Assembly (NCBI GenBank): GCA_001766655.1
Contig: MJCC01000006.1
Coordinates: forward strand, 608,721-672,720
DNA length: 64,000 nucleotides
Direction: 5' to 3'
Source: Phytomonas francai
Taxonomy: Eukaryota > Euglenozoa > Kinetoplastea > Trypanosomatida > Trypanosomatidae
How positions within the stretch are numbered: position 1 is the stretch's first letter; each line of letters opens with the position of its first letter. This document shows, one piece after another, positions 28,282-38,506 of the stretch. The translations under genes were made by a program, and so were the position numbers. Below the pieces are notes generated by a model, which searched no databases, was not told the origin of the DNA, and saw only the letters and a program-made list of their open reading frames with translations.

Positions 28282-29793
28282 ATGTCTGCAGCGCCAGTGT
28301 ATGAAGCCAAACAGAAAGTCTACGGACTCCTCAACGGCACATTTCATGCGGCCATCGTTATCGAGGTAGGGATCGAGGCGGAAACAGGTGAATATATCTA
28401 TTATGTTCGATATGTTGATCAAGATAGTCGAATGGATCGTTGGCTTCAAGCAAGCGAGATGAAGGAGCGTTACCAAGGCCGCGTAAACCACTTACAGCAA
28501 ACCAAGGCAGCCGGTGGTGGGGGTGTTGTGACACGTCGGCAAAGTGTGGCGGCCGAGAAGGCTGTGGGGCAGCAGGGAATAAGTACTAGCCCTAGCATCG
28601 CCCTAAACACCGCGGCTACCTCAACCGCAAAGGGCGGCGATACTCAGCAGCACGCGGTAAAGATCTCCACGTTCAGGGCACGTAAAGACAGCTCTTTCTT
28701 TTCGCGCACTAAGAACATCCATTCCATTTGCATTGGACCCTACGAAGTGGAGGCATGGTACTTCAGTCCATATCACCTCGCTCGTTCGGTGGTTCACCAG
28801 CGTCTCCAAGCATGCACGCAGTACTTCTCCGGAAATACAGAGTTACAGTTGCGGCCCACGGTTAGTGCAGCCTCTGACCCGGACAGGGCCGCAGCTTCTG
28901 CTTCTGCGAGCACGGCGATTGTCGTAAAGTCCCTCACATTGCACGTGTGCCCCTTCTGTTTGAGTCCCTACGCTGACCATGAAGCAGTTATACGTCATAT
29001 TAAAACAGTTTGCCCGCGCCATCCACCTGGTAGCGAGATTTATCGTGACCCCGTACGGCTTCTTGTTGTATTTGAGATTGATGGGAAACTGGAGCCCGTC
29101 TTTTGTCAACACCTCGCACTTCTATCCAAACTATTCCTGGAACACAAAGCTTTAGACCACGACATGACACCATTTCTCTTTTACGTGATCTGTGCAATCC
29201 AGCCCCACGGCCTAGAGGTGCTGGGGTACTTTAGCAAGGAAAAGCAAACTCCAGAGTTATATAACCTGTCGTGTATTCTTGTACTTCCCCAGTACCAAAG
29301 TCGCGGCATAGGTCGTTTCCTTATTGAATTGAGCTACGAATTATCTAGACGGGAGGGGAAAATAGGAACTCCTGAAAAGCCCCTGAGTGATTTTGGGAAA
29401 AAGCTATATTTAGGGTACTGGTCTGACACTGTGTTAGTAGCATTGTCACGTGCTATGGAGGAGGGGCACTGCACTACCATTGACTACCTTGTGCAAGCAA
29501 CATGCATGACGCAGGCGGATATCATAGGGACGCTTCAGGAGTTGCGTCTTATCAATGGCACCCAATTGTGTATTTCGGAGGAAAGTGTGCAGCAGTCCTA
29601 CACAAAGCGCTTGCACCGTGAGCGCAATTCTCAAAATTACACGTTTTATACACATCTTCTGAGCTGGTGCCCGGGTATGTATGAGGAATACCGCTTTGAT
29701 CTTCCTGTACCAGTGTTCTCTGCGTGGAGGGGAAGCTCTCAAAACCATGGTGATGATGCACGAACAGAAAATCAGGAGCAATCTTGTTGCTGA
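28282..29793 (+). CDS. MYST-family histone acetyltransferase (HAT1/HAT2-like)
   Basis: A 503-residue MYST acetyltransferase. An N-terminal chromo/tudor-knot domain (about 10-72, with YYVRYVDQDSRMDRWL) precedes a C2HC zinc finger (C223, C226, H239, C244). The HAT core has the catalytic Cys C331 in LSCILVLPQYQSRGIGRFLI, which also holds the acetyl-CoA loop (QxRGIG). The general-base Glu is E365 in GTPEKPLSDFG. It acetylates histones; in T. brucei the three MYST enzymes target H4 or H2A.Z/H4 tails. The chromo plus zinc-finger layout and the nucleoside-hydrolase neighbour favour HAT1, but HAT2 cannot be excluded by eye. Residues 75-135 are a low-complexity Ala/Thr/Gln insertion. Confidence 0.9.
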   Translation: MSAAPVYEAKQKVYGLLNGTFHAAIVIEVGIEAETGEYIYYVRYVDQDSRMDRWLQASEMKERYQGRVNHLQQTKAAGGGGVVTRRQSVAAEKAVGQQGISTSPSIALNTAATSTAKGGDTQQHAVKISTFRARKDSSFFSRTKNIHSICIGPYEVEAWYFSPYHLARSVVHQRLQACTQYFSGNTELQLRPTVSAASDPDRAAASASASTAIVVKSLTLHVCPFCLSPYADHEAVIRHIKTVCPRHPPGSEIYRDPVRLLVVFEIDGKLEPVFCQHLALLSKLFLEHKALDHDMTPFLFYVICAIQPHGLEVLGYFSKEKQTPELYNLSCILVLPQYQSRGIGRFLIELSYELSRREGKIGTPEKPLSDFGKKLYLGYWSDTVLVALSRAMEEGHCTTIDYLVQATCMTQADIIGTLQELRLINGTQLCISEESVQQSYTKRLHRERNSQNYTFYTHLLSWCPGMYEEYRFDLPVPVFSAWRGSSQNHGDDARTENQEQSCC

Positions 29794-30076
29794 TGCAACT
29801 ATTTCAAGCCGCGGTGGGTGAAGCACTTGCTTGGGGGCTGGTATTGTGATTGGATCCAGTATTTATTCAGCACATTCTATCCCTTGACTATAAATAATGG
29901 TAGTTAATCTGTCTTTACTGTCATTTCCCCTTTTATTAATTTCCTAGAGCCCTCTTCGTGTTTCCGTTTATTCATTATTATTATTATTTCTTTTACGTAC
30001 ATCCCTTCCCTTAAAGTCACCAGGTACACACAAGATATTTTACCTTACCCTTTTACATTACATATAAACTGTCCAT

Positions 30077-30622
30077 ATGCGTCGTATCTTAGTAAGCGGT
30101 ATTCTCAGACAATCCGCAATCCGCCTTACATCTTCCGAATCCATAGGTCCAAATAATTCTAAAATTGAAGAGCTTGCAGCGGCCTACTCGCAGCTCACAC
30201 TGAAGGAACTCTCAGACCTGCAGCGCCTCATTTTCAAAAACCTTGGCCACGGTGATGAGTTCTATGAAAAGGCCCTCTTAAAAGGGTTTGGTGGTGGCGG
30301 TGGTGGCAATGTAACCGTTGCAGCGGTACCCGCGGCAGCACCAACCCCTGAACCTCCGGCTACAAATGTTACCGCAGAAACTGTTAAAGAGAAGAAAAAG
30401 GTCGAGAAGAATACCTTCGATGTCAAGTTGGATAAGTATGCACCAGAAATAAAGATAAAATTGATCAAAGAGCTACGTACGGTAACAAATCTCAGCATCT
30501 CAGATGCCAAAAAAGCAATAGAAAAGGCCCCTGGCTTGGTTGTCACCAACATGGCAAAGTCCGATGCAGAAAAGCTGAAGGAGCTTTTTGAAAAGTTAGG
30601 AGCGAAAGTAGAACTTTTGTAG
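30077..30622 (+). CDS. Mitochondrial ribosomal protein bL12m
   Basis: A 181-residue L7/L12 family protein, the flexible stalk that recruits translation factors. A basic presequence (1-25) leads into the dimerisation helices (about 33-65, ELAAAYSQLTLKELSDLQ). A Gly/Ala/Pro hinge (72-105) and the compact C-terminal domain (about 112-181) follow. The latter has FDVKLDKYAPEIKIKLIKELR, SISDAKKAIEKAPGLV and the final EKLGAKVELL, all hallmark L12 sequence. Length is normal for a mitochondrial form. It ends 100 bases before the chromodomain gene. Confidence 0.93.
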   Translation: MRRILVSGILRQSAIRLTSSESIGPNNSKIEELAAAYSQLTLKELSDLQRLIFKNLGHGDEFYEKALLKGFGGGGGGNVTVAAVPAAAPTPEPPATNVTAETVKEKKKVEKNTFDVKLDKYAPEIKIKLIKELRTVTNLSISDAKKAIEKAPGLVVTNMAKSDAEKLKELFEKLGAKVELL

Positions 30623-30722
30623 CATTTATTTTCTATAGAGAGTTCGGAAAGGTACTTTCTATTTCTCTGCCTGTGGTAATTCCTTGTGAATTAGTGAAAC
30701 GGAACTTTACGCTTGCAGAAAA

Positions 30723-32066
30723 ATGTTGAACTCCTTTCGTCGTGCTGAACCTTCTTTTATGCGGCATCACTTCATACAGTTTGATACATTATTATTGAAA
30801 ACTGTTATCCGCGACACTTCTCACAATAATGAAAAGTCAAGCGTAAACAATACGCTCACAATCAAGGACAACGACAAGCACTGTATAATTATAAGCACCA
30901 AGTCTGAAAAAATGAGTTACTATGTTGTGGAGCGTCTATTAGATCGCCGCGTCTGCGATGAAGACGGAACGATAGAGTATAAGATTCATTGGAAAGGTTA
31001 TGGCAGTGAGCAAGAAACCTGGGAGCCACGCTCAAATTTGCTGGAAAGCTGCACTGAAGCAGTGCAAAATATCGACCAAAAACAAATAGAAAATACAGAA
31101 AAATGCATCGAGGCATGGCGATGCGAAAACGGTTTGATAGGGGACCCTGACAGTCGGACCGAGAGCCTCACACAGTCTCAAACTCGCAGACGCAGCCGGC
31201 CCCTTGAAACACCCACTTGTCAACAAAAAGACGTCGAGACGCTTTCCTGCGTGTTGCTGAGGTACAAAGATAATAGGGAGTCATCTGCAACGGCATGCCG
31301 GAGCAGCATTCCTGATATCCCTATGATAAATGTTGCCACTGGCACAGACTCATCCATTATTCTTCTTGGTGAGCTTATCATGACGGAGCAAACTGTATCA
31401 CTATTATGTACTCAAAGGCGCTATAAGAATATGGCCCCCTCTCACCGTCGCCGCCGAACTGAAGCCCTGAAGTATTGCGCTCCCGCTCAGCACCTCGAGC
31501 GAGCATGGAGAGAAAAGTTTGCTGTCAGCCTCATGCATAGCTGTGTGGGCTGTGATGCTATCACTCCGATAAAAAACAACTTCATCTCGGCCAAGTCCTC
31601 CGCTAATACACAAAGTGAGCGTGTGATGGCAGGGGACTTAGAAATATTAGGCATAGCTCCTCCAGAGGTCACAATCAGTGGTTATGTCTACTCTAAGCCG
31701 ACTACTTTTATACCGTGGATTGGCGAGGAGGAGGCTGAGCGACTGCGGCGTGAAAGTGTCGCGGGTTATCCAGCTTTAACAGCCACTTCTCAGGATCTGC
31801 TCAGGCCTCATAACGAAGGTGCTGTGGTGCGCTACGCTATCACAGAGAAAGTGGCAGGACTTGTGCCTAAAAGGGTGAACTCGAAAGAAGGATATAATGA
31901 CTCTAGCGAGGTTAGAACCCATGACGAGAGCGAGGATAAAACAGGCACACAAAGAACTCCGCTTCGTGTGATATCATCGATGCCGTTGTCAGTTTTCCGC
32001 ATTGTCTTTCCGCAGTTGCTCATTGATTATTTGCTTGAGCACTCAGTCGTCTTGCAAGCCACGTGA
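30723..32066 (+). CDS. Chromodomain protein
   Basis: A 447-residue ORF with a well-formed chromodomain (YYVVERLLDRRV...EYKIHWKGYGSEQETWEP, about residues 66-118) containing the aromatic cage residues Y/W/W expected for methyl-lysine binding. The first 63 residues are unlike the rest and could be leader: an ATG at 30912 begins MSYYVVER, exactly where chromodomain proteins usually start. Splice signals are compatible with either start. A central region rich in Arg/Ser is followed by a C-terminal segment (about 420-447, VFRIVFPQLLIDYLLEH) that might mediate dimerisation, though no chromoshadow domain is clear. A nuclear chromatin reader is likely. It lies two genes after the MYST acetyltransferase. 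Confidence 0.8.
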   Translation: MLNSFRRAEPSFMRHHFIQFDTLLLKTVIRDTSHNNEKSSVNNTLTIKDNDKHCIIISTKSEKMSYYVVERLLDRRVCDEDGTIEYKIHWKGYGSEQETWEPRSNLLESCTEAVQNIDQKQIENTEKCIEAWRCENGLIGDPDSRTESLTQSQTRRRSRPLETPTCQQKDVETLSCVLLRYKDNRESSATACRSSIPDIPMINVATGTDSSIILLGELIMTEQTVSLLCTQRRYKNMAPSHRRRRTEALKYCAPAQHLERAWREKFAVSLMHSCVGCDAITPIKNNFISAKSSANTQSERVMAGDLEILGIAPPEVTISGYVYSKPTTFIPWIGEEEAERLRRESVAGYPALTATSQDLLRPHNEGAVVRYAITEKVAGLVPKRVNSKEGYNDSSEVRTHDESEDKTGTQRTPLRVISSMPLSVFRIVFPQLLIDYLLEHSVVLQAT

Positions 32067-32712
32067 AAGTATTTTTCTAGGTCAGAAGTTGGCTTAACAA
32101 TGATAATAATAGGGAATGTATGTTGTGATCATGAACCTGAACGAGAGAGCTACGAAAAAGCTCAGGTTTTCTACTCCATTGGTATTATTATTATATCTAG
32201 GCTTGGTCTGTATCACTGAATTTTGTCATACAACAATGTCGATCTTATAGATCTAATCTTGCAAGATATCAGCTGAGCTAAGTAAATGTTTTCACCATTG
32301 GAGAACCTCCTCTAGAGACAAAGATACTTTGATGACGCTTTTGTGGTTACTACTAGCATTGGTGCTGTTTGAATCCTATGGATTTTGTAACACCAAAGCT
32401 GCTTGTGACAAGTTGTCAATGTGTGAAACTTTTTTAGTATTCTTATCGTCTTTGTGGTCGAGCTGCATACAGCAAAAGGAGTATTAACGAGGCAGATTCG
32501 TCTAGTAGGTGTTGTTATTATGAGTGCTTTAGGTGTGCATCTCTCTTTCAGGATTCATACTTTCGAAATCTTAGCCCTGCTTTTCTCTCTTCATCGGATC
32601 TGGTCTGTTAGGAGGCCATACAACAGTTGCGGTGTATATACGTCAAAAAAACGAAGCGATATACTTGTAGTGGTGATTTAAAAAATTAAGGAAGCACTAA
32701 CACTATACAAAA
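32067..32712. other. Spacer, nothing recognised
   Basis: About 650 bases. A 75-codon plus-strand frame (32454-32681) opens with GTG and looks accidental. A pyrimidine tract (CTTTTCTCTCTTC near 32580) could serve splicing of the next gene. Confidence 0.5.
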
Positions 32713-34518
32713 ATGCCTATTTTCAGTCGCATGCATGAACCGCACATTTCAAATATAAATAAGGAATTCGACATACGCACTCAGGATTTGACCTCCATGT
32801 CGCCACCGACACCAGCGAAACTAACAGAATTTGCAATGTCTTTATTCAGTTCTTTTATTTGTGTGATATATGAGGCAGAAGCAATGCAGACCCTAGCTGA
32901 GTTCAGTAACTATGATTTTATTCTAAAGATGCGTCGTATGCAGATGGAAAAGGATGATTTAAGGTGTTGTATCGTGAAAATCGCGAAGGCTCGTATTTTC
33001 TATACGCCTCCAGAAGAAAGCGTGACATGGTCCCATATACTGAATATCATGAAGTCAAGTGGCCGTGCGGGATCGATTTCACACATCGACACAACCGTCT
33101 GGGACATCTGTCTTCCACAAACTGACCCGATGTCGACTCGCCCTATCCAATGGATCTTTGCTGCGTCACCACTCAGTTCGGCCGCAGTATGGTTGGGGTT
33201 CCAGCGCACAGAGCTCGAGCGACTCTTTACCACTGCACAAAGCGATCATGTTTACCGATGTTTGACTTCACAGCCGCTCCAGAGAAAACTAAAGCCAACC
33301 TGTCGCACCCCACTCTGTGGCCAGAAGCGCACAGCGAATGGTACTGAAACACCGCGGACCCCGAACAAGTCCCCCCGACTGCGTGATGAACCGTCTAGTC
33401 CAGATAGCCCCCTATCACCGCGCAGCCTCAGTGAAGATTTCAGTGGGGCTGTTGAAACTACCGCTGTAGAGAGGGTATGTGATGAGTTCCCCTTTCCTGC
33501 GCAGCTACGCAACTGGCAACAGCAACAACAGCGCTTTCAGGTGGAGATTGCCCACATGCCGCCACACGCAGTGCTGAGGTCTATTCACCGTGAACTTTCC
33601 CTTTGGTCAGGGAAAACGCAGGAGCAATGGAATGGATTGTGGATGCTGAGTCTCTTGGAGATCGAGTGCGATACAGTGATTGATGTTGTTCTCTGCACAG
33701 TTATGGTAACTAGGTCATGTGACAACGAGCAACGAGGTATGATCGCAGCCACAGAAATTCCTTTGCGTCGTTGTCTATTCGTAGCCCGGCAAATTACGCG
33801 TATCGTGGACCGATTGCTTAATGCAGCATTTCGTGAAAAGAACCGTAGTAAACTAAGCGTTCTACCATTCTCGCTGCTTACCATACTACTTCACGTGTTG
33901 CGGTTGCGAGCCGTCCGTCACCTTAGCTTTGCTATTACGGCCTTGGAAAGGCTGCACGACACACCGAAATCAAGCCTTCCCTGTCAAGAGCGCCTAAAAA
34001 AGGAGACCCGCCAAAGCGGTGAGGCCGTTGCTACAGCTTTAGGTCTCCTTAAACCTGCATCCATCGAATGGTTGTCTTTAGCCCCAACACTCCTAGTGGG
34101 GGGGCTGTGCATCGTGGAGGTTGCCGGGTGCCACCCTTCGGCTTCCAATCGCGACATGCGTTGTCACTTAATAGGTCTTGCATTGGTATTTTTTAAGGTG
34201 TGGCAGGACATCACACAAGATCCTCTCGCAGCGCCATACTGCGCACTCAACGTCTTAAAACAAGTACGTGCAGAAGCCCTCGAGGGAAGAGATGCTGGGG
34301 AGCAGATTACTGCAATCAATGAGATCCTGGACCGCATACAGCAACAATATTTGGCTGAGGAGTTGGAGTGCTTAGACTTTGATCTAACGGAGCTGGCGGA
34401 TTACCCACCTTATATAGGTTGTGTGGGTCGTTTGCTCTGGAGCATGGCAGCCGTTGATCAGACATACGAGCATGCGCAGCAACAGTATCAATGCCTGAGC
34501 CACCGTGGCAAGACTTGA
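32713..34518 (+). CDS. Unknown protein with SP/TP-rich linker
   Basis: A 601-residue protein. Two helical parts (about 35-195 and 260-595) are joined by a linker at about 200-245. The linker is packed with SP/TP motifs (PRTPNKSPRL, SSPDSPLSP) and has a basic KRxxN-type patch, which suggests phosphorylation by proline-directed kinases and possible nuclear location. No catalytic motif recognised. The C-terminal part is Leu/Arg-rich and could be a helical-repeat or cyclin-like fold, but I cannot name it. Confidence 0.7.
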   Translation: MPIFSRMHEPHISNINKEFDIRTQDLTSMSPPTPAKLTEFAMSLFSSFICVIYEAEAMQTLAEFSNYDFILKMRRMQMEKDDLRCCIVKIAKARIFYTPPEESVTWSHILNIMKSSGRAGSISHIDTTVWDICLPQTDPMSTRPIQWIFAASPLSSAAVWLGFQRTELERLFTTAQSDHVYRCLTSQPLQRKLKPTCRTPLCGQKRTANGTETPRTPNKSPRLRDEPSSPDSPLSPRSLSEDFSGAVETTAVERVCDEFPFPAQLRNWQQQQQRFQVEIAHMPPHAVLRSIHRELSLWSGKTQEQWNGLWMLSLLEIECDTVIDVVLCTVMVTRSCDNEQRGMIAATEIPLRRCLFVARQITRIVDRLLNAAFREKNRSKLSVLPFSLLTILLHVLRLRAVRHLSFAITALERLHDTPKSSLPCQERLKKETRQSGEAVATALGLLKPASIEWLSLAPTLLVGGLCIVEVAGCHPSASNRDMRCHLIGLALVFFKVWQDITQDPLAAPYCALNVLKQVRAEALEGRDAGEQITAINEILDRIQQQYLAEELECLDFDLTELADYPPYIGCVGRLLWSMAAVDQTYEHAQQQYQCLSHRGKT

Positions 34519-35235
34519 CTGGGAAGATTGGGGATGTCTTTTATCTTTTAGTCTCTTGTCTTTTATTATTGATTAGGGTAAAAAATTTTCTTATTTAGCT
34601 TAGAACAGCATAGGTACCCCTTTTTGAGGGTTCCATGTCTGGCATACATAAAAAATCAGAGAAGTAAACATTTTCGGTAAATTTCAGAAAAAAAAATACC
34701 ACTGTTGGTCAAATTATAAGCACTGCTATAACATATATGAATTTATTCTTTAAGGCAAAGAAAAATAATTTTTTATGGGTATTGTTGTTTTCGTATTTAA
34801 AACGGAAATGAGATCAATATTTATTTTTTACTTCCTAGTGGGAGCAAGTGTCTTTCACAGCGATAAGAGAATTCTCTAGTCACCACGTAATACAGATTTT
34901 TATTTGTTAACAATCTTGATTTTACAGTTTTCACTTAGTTTTCCTTGACTAACTCTACGCGACTTGAAAATTCTTAGGAAAATGATAAGATAATCGCCTT
35001 ATTGTTTTTATTTATTTACATTCGCACAAACAAGGTTGTGAAGAGGATTTTCTCTCTTCGTTACAATAATTTTCTCATGTTTCCCAACATTCCTTTGGGA
35101 CGCATGGCTGATGTCCTATGTTAGCGGCATCTTTTAGATACCATTTCTTTACTGTTGTGATAATTAAATCAGAAGCATCTTTTCGCAATTAGCCTACTAC
35201 TCTCTACATAATAAAAAAAATTATTAAAAAGAAAA
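34519..35235. other. AT-rich spacer, nothing recognised
   Basis: About 720 bases, AT-rich, with no protein-like ORF. It ends in a purine/A-rich leader right before the next ATG. Confidence 0.6.
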
Positions 35236-35835
35236 ATGACGGAAGTTGACTACAAAACCTACAGCGACGACGCGTGCTTCGGGAAGGATGCGCCTTCAAT
35301 CGATGCGTTGGAACCTATCAAAGGTGATAAAGTTTCCATAGCTGAGAATGGTGTCTACATTCTTTACTTTTTCAACACTTTCTACCGTGGCGCGGATATT
35401 TGCAACAACGAGTTTACCCAGTTCTCGGAGAATTTCGCGGATAAGGCTACTATCATTGCCATCAGCACCGACGCAGACAAAGCCAAAACAGAGAAATACC
35501 TTGGAAAGGAGATTATTGATGAAAACACAAAGAAGCGTCTGCGCCTTGACCCACCCCATATTGTTTTCGACAATCGGAAAGAGGTCAGTAAGGAGTATGC
35601 CAGTGTCTCTGGTCTCTCTGTTATGTCCTGTCCAATGGCATTTATTATCAAAAATAAGAAGATTATGTGGCGCCAGCAGTTCCTTCAGACCTTTACATTC
35701 AACCAGTCTAACTTCGAAGCGCAACTAAATCACGTTCTTGCAGGCGAGGAGCTTGAGTCAAATGGGCCGTGTCCAAAGGTTGCGGTGGAGGAGGAAGAGG
35801 CGGAGGGTATGGATGGGGACATTTCACTTTTTTAG
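35236..35835 (+). CDS. Thioredoxin-fold, peroxiredoxin-like protein
   Basis: A 199-residue protein with the thioredoxin-fold pattern. A strand VYILYFFNTF is followed by a helix carrying C56 (GADICNNEFTQF) where peroxiredoxins place the peroxidatic Cys. Later come TIIAISTDAD, a VSGLSVMSCPMAFII segment with a Pro where the cis-Pro should be, and an acidic tail (EEEEAEG). The usual PxxxTxxC motif is not intact, since no Pro or Thr sits at the expected spacing. Peroxidase activity is therefore doubtful; it may be a redox-related chaperone or binding protein. No presequence, so probably cytosolic. Confidence 0.65.
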   Translation: MTEVDYKTYSDDACFGKDAPSIDALEPIKGDKVSIAENGVYILYFFNTFYRGADICNNEFTQFSENFADKATIIAISTDADKAKTEKYLGKEIIDENTKKRLRLDPPHIVFDNRKEVSKEYASVSGLSVMSCPMAFIIKNKKIMWRQQFLQTFTFNQSNFEAQLNHVLAGEELESNGPCPKVAVEEEEAEGMDGDISLF

Positions 35836-36250
35836 GACATAAATATTTCGAACAGAGATACGAAAAAGGTATTGTAAATATGCTTTGATGGAATGCCCAT
35901 GATGGTATCTTATGAAAGCAGATAAGTTATTTTATAAAAATAAATAAAGTCAAATAAAGCGTCTTCGGAGGAAAGTGAGTAACACACACCTGAGCGGAAA
36001 CTATATTTCAAATTAGGGAATGCTAAGGATATCACAGGTGATTTATTCTATTTTTGACATTCACTGCTTTCTGTTTTTTATGGTGATTTATAGCGTGACC
36101 ACGACATATTCTCCCGTTTAGTTGCATGTCTACCCTTTGTCTTTCATTTACCCTCCTTTTTCGCACTGCATATGTACATAACCTAAAAAGACACCAGCAA
36201 AAGTGCAGAGGTACAAATAAAAAATAGAACAATTATCACGCAAATCGAAG
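35836..36250. other. Spacer, nothing recognised
   Basis: About 415 bases. A pyrimidine-rich patch (TTTACCCTCCTTTTTC near 36147-36163) would serve trans-splicing of the short gene downstream. Confidence 0.55.
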
Positions 36251-36592
36251 ATGTCTGCTGCGCCATTAAAGGATGATAAGATGATGGAACTCGACGAAAT
36301 TCTTCCTGAAAATAGCTTGATACATACTGAGCTGAAGGAAATGCGTTTGCTTCTCTGCAAGCCAAAAATCCTTCCCGTGAAATCCTTCTCACTGGAAAAA
36401 CTCGAAATGTTAGAGAAAAGGCTATCCACGGAGTCGAAGCAGCGCAGACAACTTATGCATGCCCAAAAAAATGTACCGGCTTGGAAGAGTGTCGAATATC
36501 CCCCCAAACCCCAAAACAATCCTGATGCTTCGATGATGCCGCAACAAACAAATGTATCCCCAGCTCCCGCACATGGATCTGAGACAATATAG
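36251..36592 (+). CDS. BBIP1: BBSome-interacting protein 1 (BBIP1/BBIP10)
   Basis: A 113-residue protein whose core (about 14-56) matches the BBIP1 pattern. An EILPENSLIH stretch is followed by LLLCKPKILPVKSFSLEKLE, closely matching the animal LCKPKLLPLKSLTLEKLE. BBIP1 is the smallest BBSome subunit and helps assemble the complex that exports membrane proteins from cilia and flagella. The C-terminal 45 residues are Pro/Gln-rich and disordered. Such a small gene is easily missed. The identity rests on the short conserved core, which is distinctive. Confidence 0.85.
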   Translation: MSAAPLKDDKMMELDEILPENSLIHTELKEMRLLLCKPKILPVKSFSLEKLEMLEKRLSTESKQRRQLMHAQKNVPAWKSVEYPPKPQNNPDASMMPQQTNVSPAPAHGSETI

Positions 36593-36919
36593 TCGGAAAA
36601 TGGATACCAAAGAGTGGACCTTATTCAGTGGGGGGGGTGCCGGTGAAACAAACTGTAGGTCAACTTGGAGAATAACAATTTTCCTTTGTGTGTGGATGCA
36701 GTGGTGGCGACCTAGTAATGCACATGGAAAGCTGGATGCAGTGAAAGAATTTTCAAATCGTCTATTCATAATTCCCCTTTTAGCAGATCGGGTTTGAGAC
36801 AAGCACCCCCATCTGATTCCGATACCACATCTTTTCCCTTTCATATGCTTACGCGGGGGAATATATCAAGAAGGAAATGATCTGTTTATGAAAACATAAG
36901 CAAATTTTGAAAGTAAATT

Positions 36920-37258
36920 ATGATAAATGTGAATCAATTTCAAATGAATATAGAAACTACAATGACAAAAATCACCTCAGTGCTGAAAAATGGAGCTTAC
37001 TCAACTGCCAAGCCACACGGCATGCTTCTGAAAACTATCCGATGCGCCACATCCTGCAAGAGCGTGAAACCAGTTTTCTCAGTGAATTTTTTGGCTGTCT
37101 GTGGCAATCCTGCCCAAATCAAGCGTGCCATTGCAGTAGTTAGGGACTCTCCCTCTCAGTATCCTACCCAAATCGCTCAGGCGCCTAGCCTCGACATTTT
37201 TTTCTTTCTTATCGTGCGTATTACCCAAATTTCACCACACCGCATAAGCGGTCTCTAG
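36920..37258 (+). pseudogene. Unassigned coding-like fragment (112 codons)
   Basis: Opens with an ATG and reads like protein up to about residue 85 (KNGAYSTAKPHG, FLAVCGNPAQIKRAIAVV). It then drifts into a hydrophobic tail unlike the rest. No family recognised. The same stretch also has partly open minus-strand frames and adjoins the opposite-strand remnant. It may be a decayed gene, part of an inserted segment, or a genuine short gene. Confidence 0.35.
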
Positions 37259-37263
37259 TTGAT

Positions 37264-37860
37264 CTAGAGAACTCGACGAGCGAGTTTGTGGGTTGGATAA
37301 GCGCCAATAGTGTTCAGTCGGAGTTCGATCTCCTCTCGGGTAGCCTTAGCAAAGGCCCTATCGAATACCTTACCCGTATTAGCATCTAATGTTTCAAGTC
37401 GCCACCAGCGGGGGCGAGTGGACTTGCAGACACCTAGCTTCACACTCGTCGGATTACTAATCCGCGGTACCAGGAAGAGGTGGCCGGCATACACCACGGT
37501 AGCCTCGACATAATATGAGTTTATGCTATCAGTACGATCAGCTAGATGTAGGTAGCCCTGGTTCTTTCGAGAATATTCATCGGAGCTCCTTGCTGATACT
37601 TTATATCAAAGCCAACCACAATTTTGAAATCTTAGTCATTACCTTCTTCTTGAATACGTATGGGGTGTGTATCTTGAACTCCGAACTCGCCGAATGGGTA
37701 GAAATCATGCTCCTGATGTGTGTTTTGTGGTCTGGCACCGCAGTGAAGTTGCTCAGCTGCATTATCGAATTCGGAGGCTTACACATTAGGCTGCTGTTGT
37801 ATGAGACAGAAGAATCAAAAAACAGATACCCGTGCTTCTTATAGCAACGGATGCCAATAG
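37264..37860 (-). pseudogene. Opposite-strand coding remnant with frameshift
   Basis: On the minus strand an open, protein-like frame runs from about 37859 down to a TAA at 37601-37603. A second, shifted frame picks up at about 37605 and runs to a TAG next to 37264. Both have natural codon choice (many AAG, AAC, CTG, CAC) and no ATG in a sensible place. The two appear to be one gene broken by a frameshift and truncated at both ends. Sequence such as HLFLVPRISNP and FKIHTPYVFKKK suggests beta-rich structure. The remnant runs against the direction of every other gene for tens of kilobases. Family unknown; a virus- or element-derived insert is possible but unproven. Confidence 0.45.
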
Positions 37861-37869
37861 GTTAACTTC

Positions 37870-38506
37870 GAGGAGTAAAGCTCATCAGAACCTTTTTTTT
37901 TCGCGGAAGAGGTTGAAAATGGTAGATCAATTGCATTGGTAACTGTTCAAAGCAAATGAATTCAATTTCGATATGATAATTGTATCCATCAATGTATTAG
38001 CATATATTGTTATTGTAATTTTGGTATCTATTTGAACTCTCCCACATCTTTTTTTTTTTTTTGAGTGGCTGTAATGCGTAGGGTATTAGCATTTATTTCA
38101 ATTACGCATTCATGTTGTTGTTTTTTGTAGACTAGTCATTTGTTAAAAACAGTGCTAGCGAGTCGTTATGATTGTATCTTTATTTTGCCTTTTCCCTTTC
38201 TTATTTAACGGCCGAATACTTACTCTACCGAGTACCCATATTTTCAAATGTTGAGACTTCAGATCTCCGTTTTTATCTGCATTTCTTCCAAGATATATAT
38301 ACAATACATATCAATACCTTTCCAATTAATGATCCCTCTCTCGTAACGAACGACCTTCTCAACCAGTTTAAACTGCACATGCCTTTGATAACTGCTTGAG
38401 GAATAAAACCTTTTGCCTACCACACCTCTTTTTTTGCTTTAAGCTATTGATAAACTACAACCACGTTGACTGTATCTGTTTATTGCCCCTCCTTCCCCTT
38501 GCATCC
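37870..38506. other. AT-rich spacer, nothing recognised
   Basis: About 640 bases with T-runs (for example 38050-38062). A 75-codon frame at 38172 opens with TTG and is not credible. A strong pyrimidine tract, GCCCCTCCTTCCCCTTGCAT, lies directly before the ATG at 38507. Confidence 0.6.

Noticed and set aside
37515..37844. 109-codon plus-strand ORF
   Set aside because: It is antisense to the better-supported minus-strand coding remnant and has a hydrophobic composition typical of a shadow frame.
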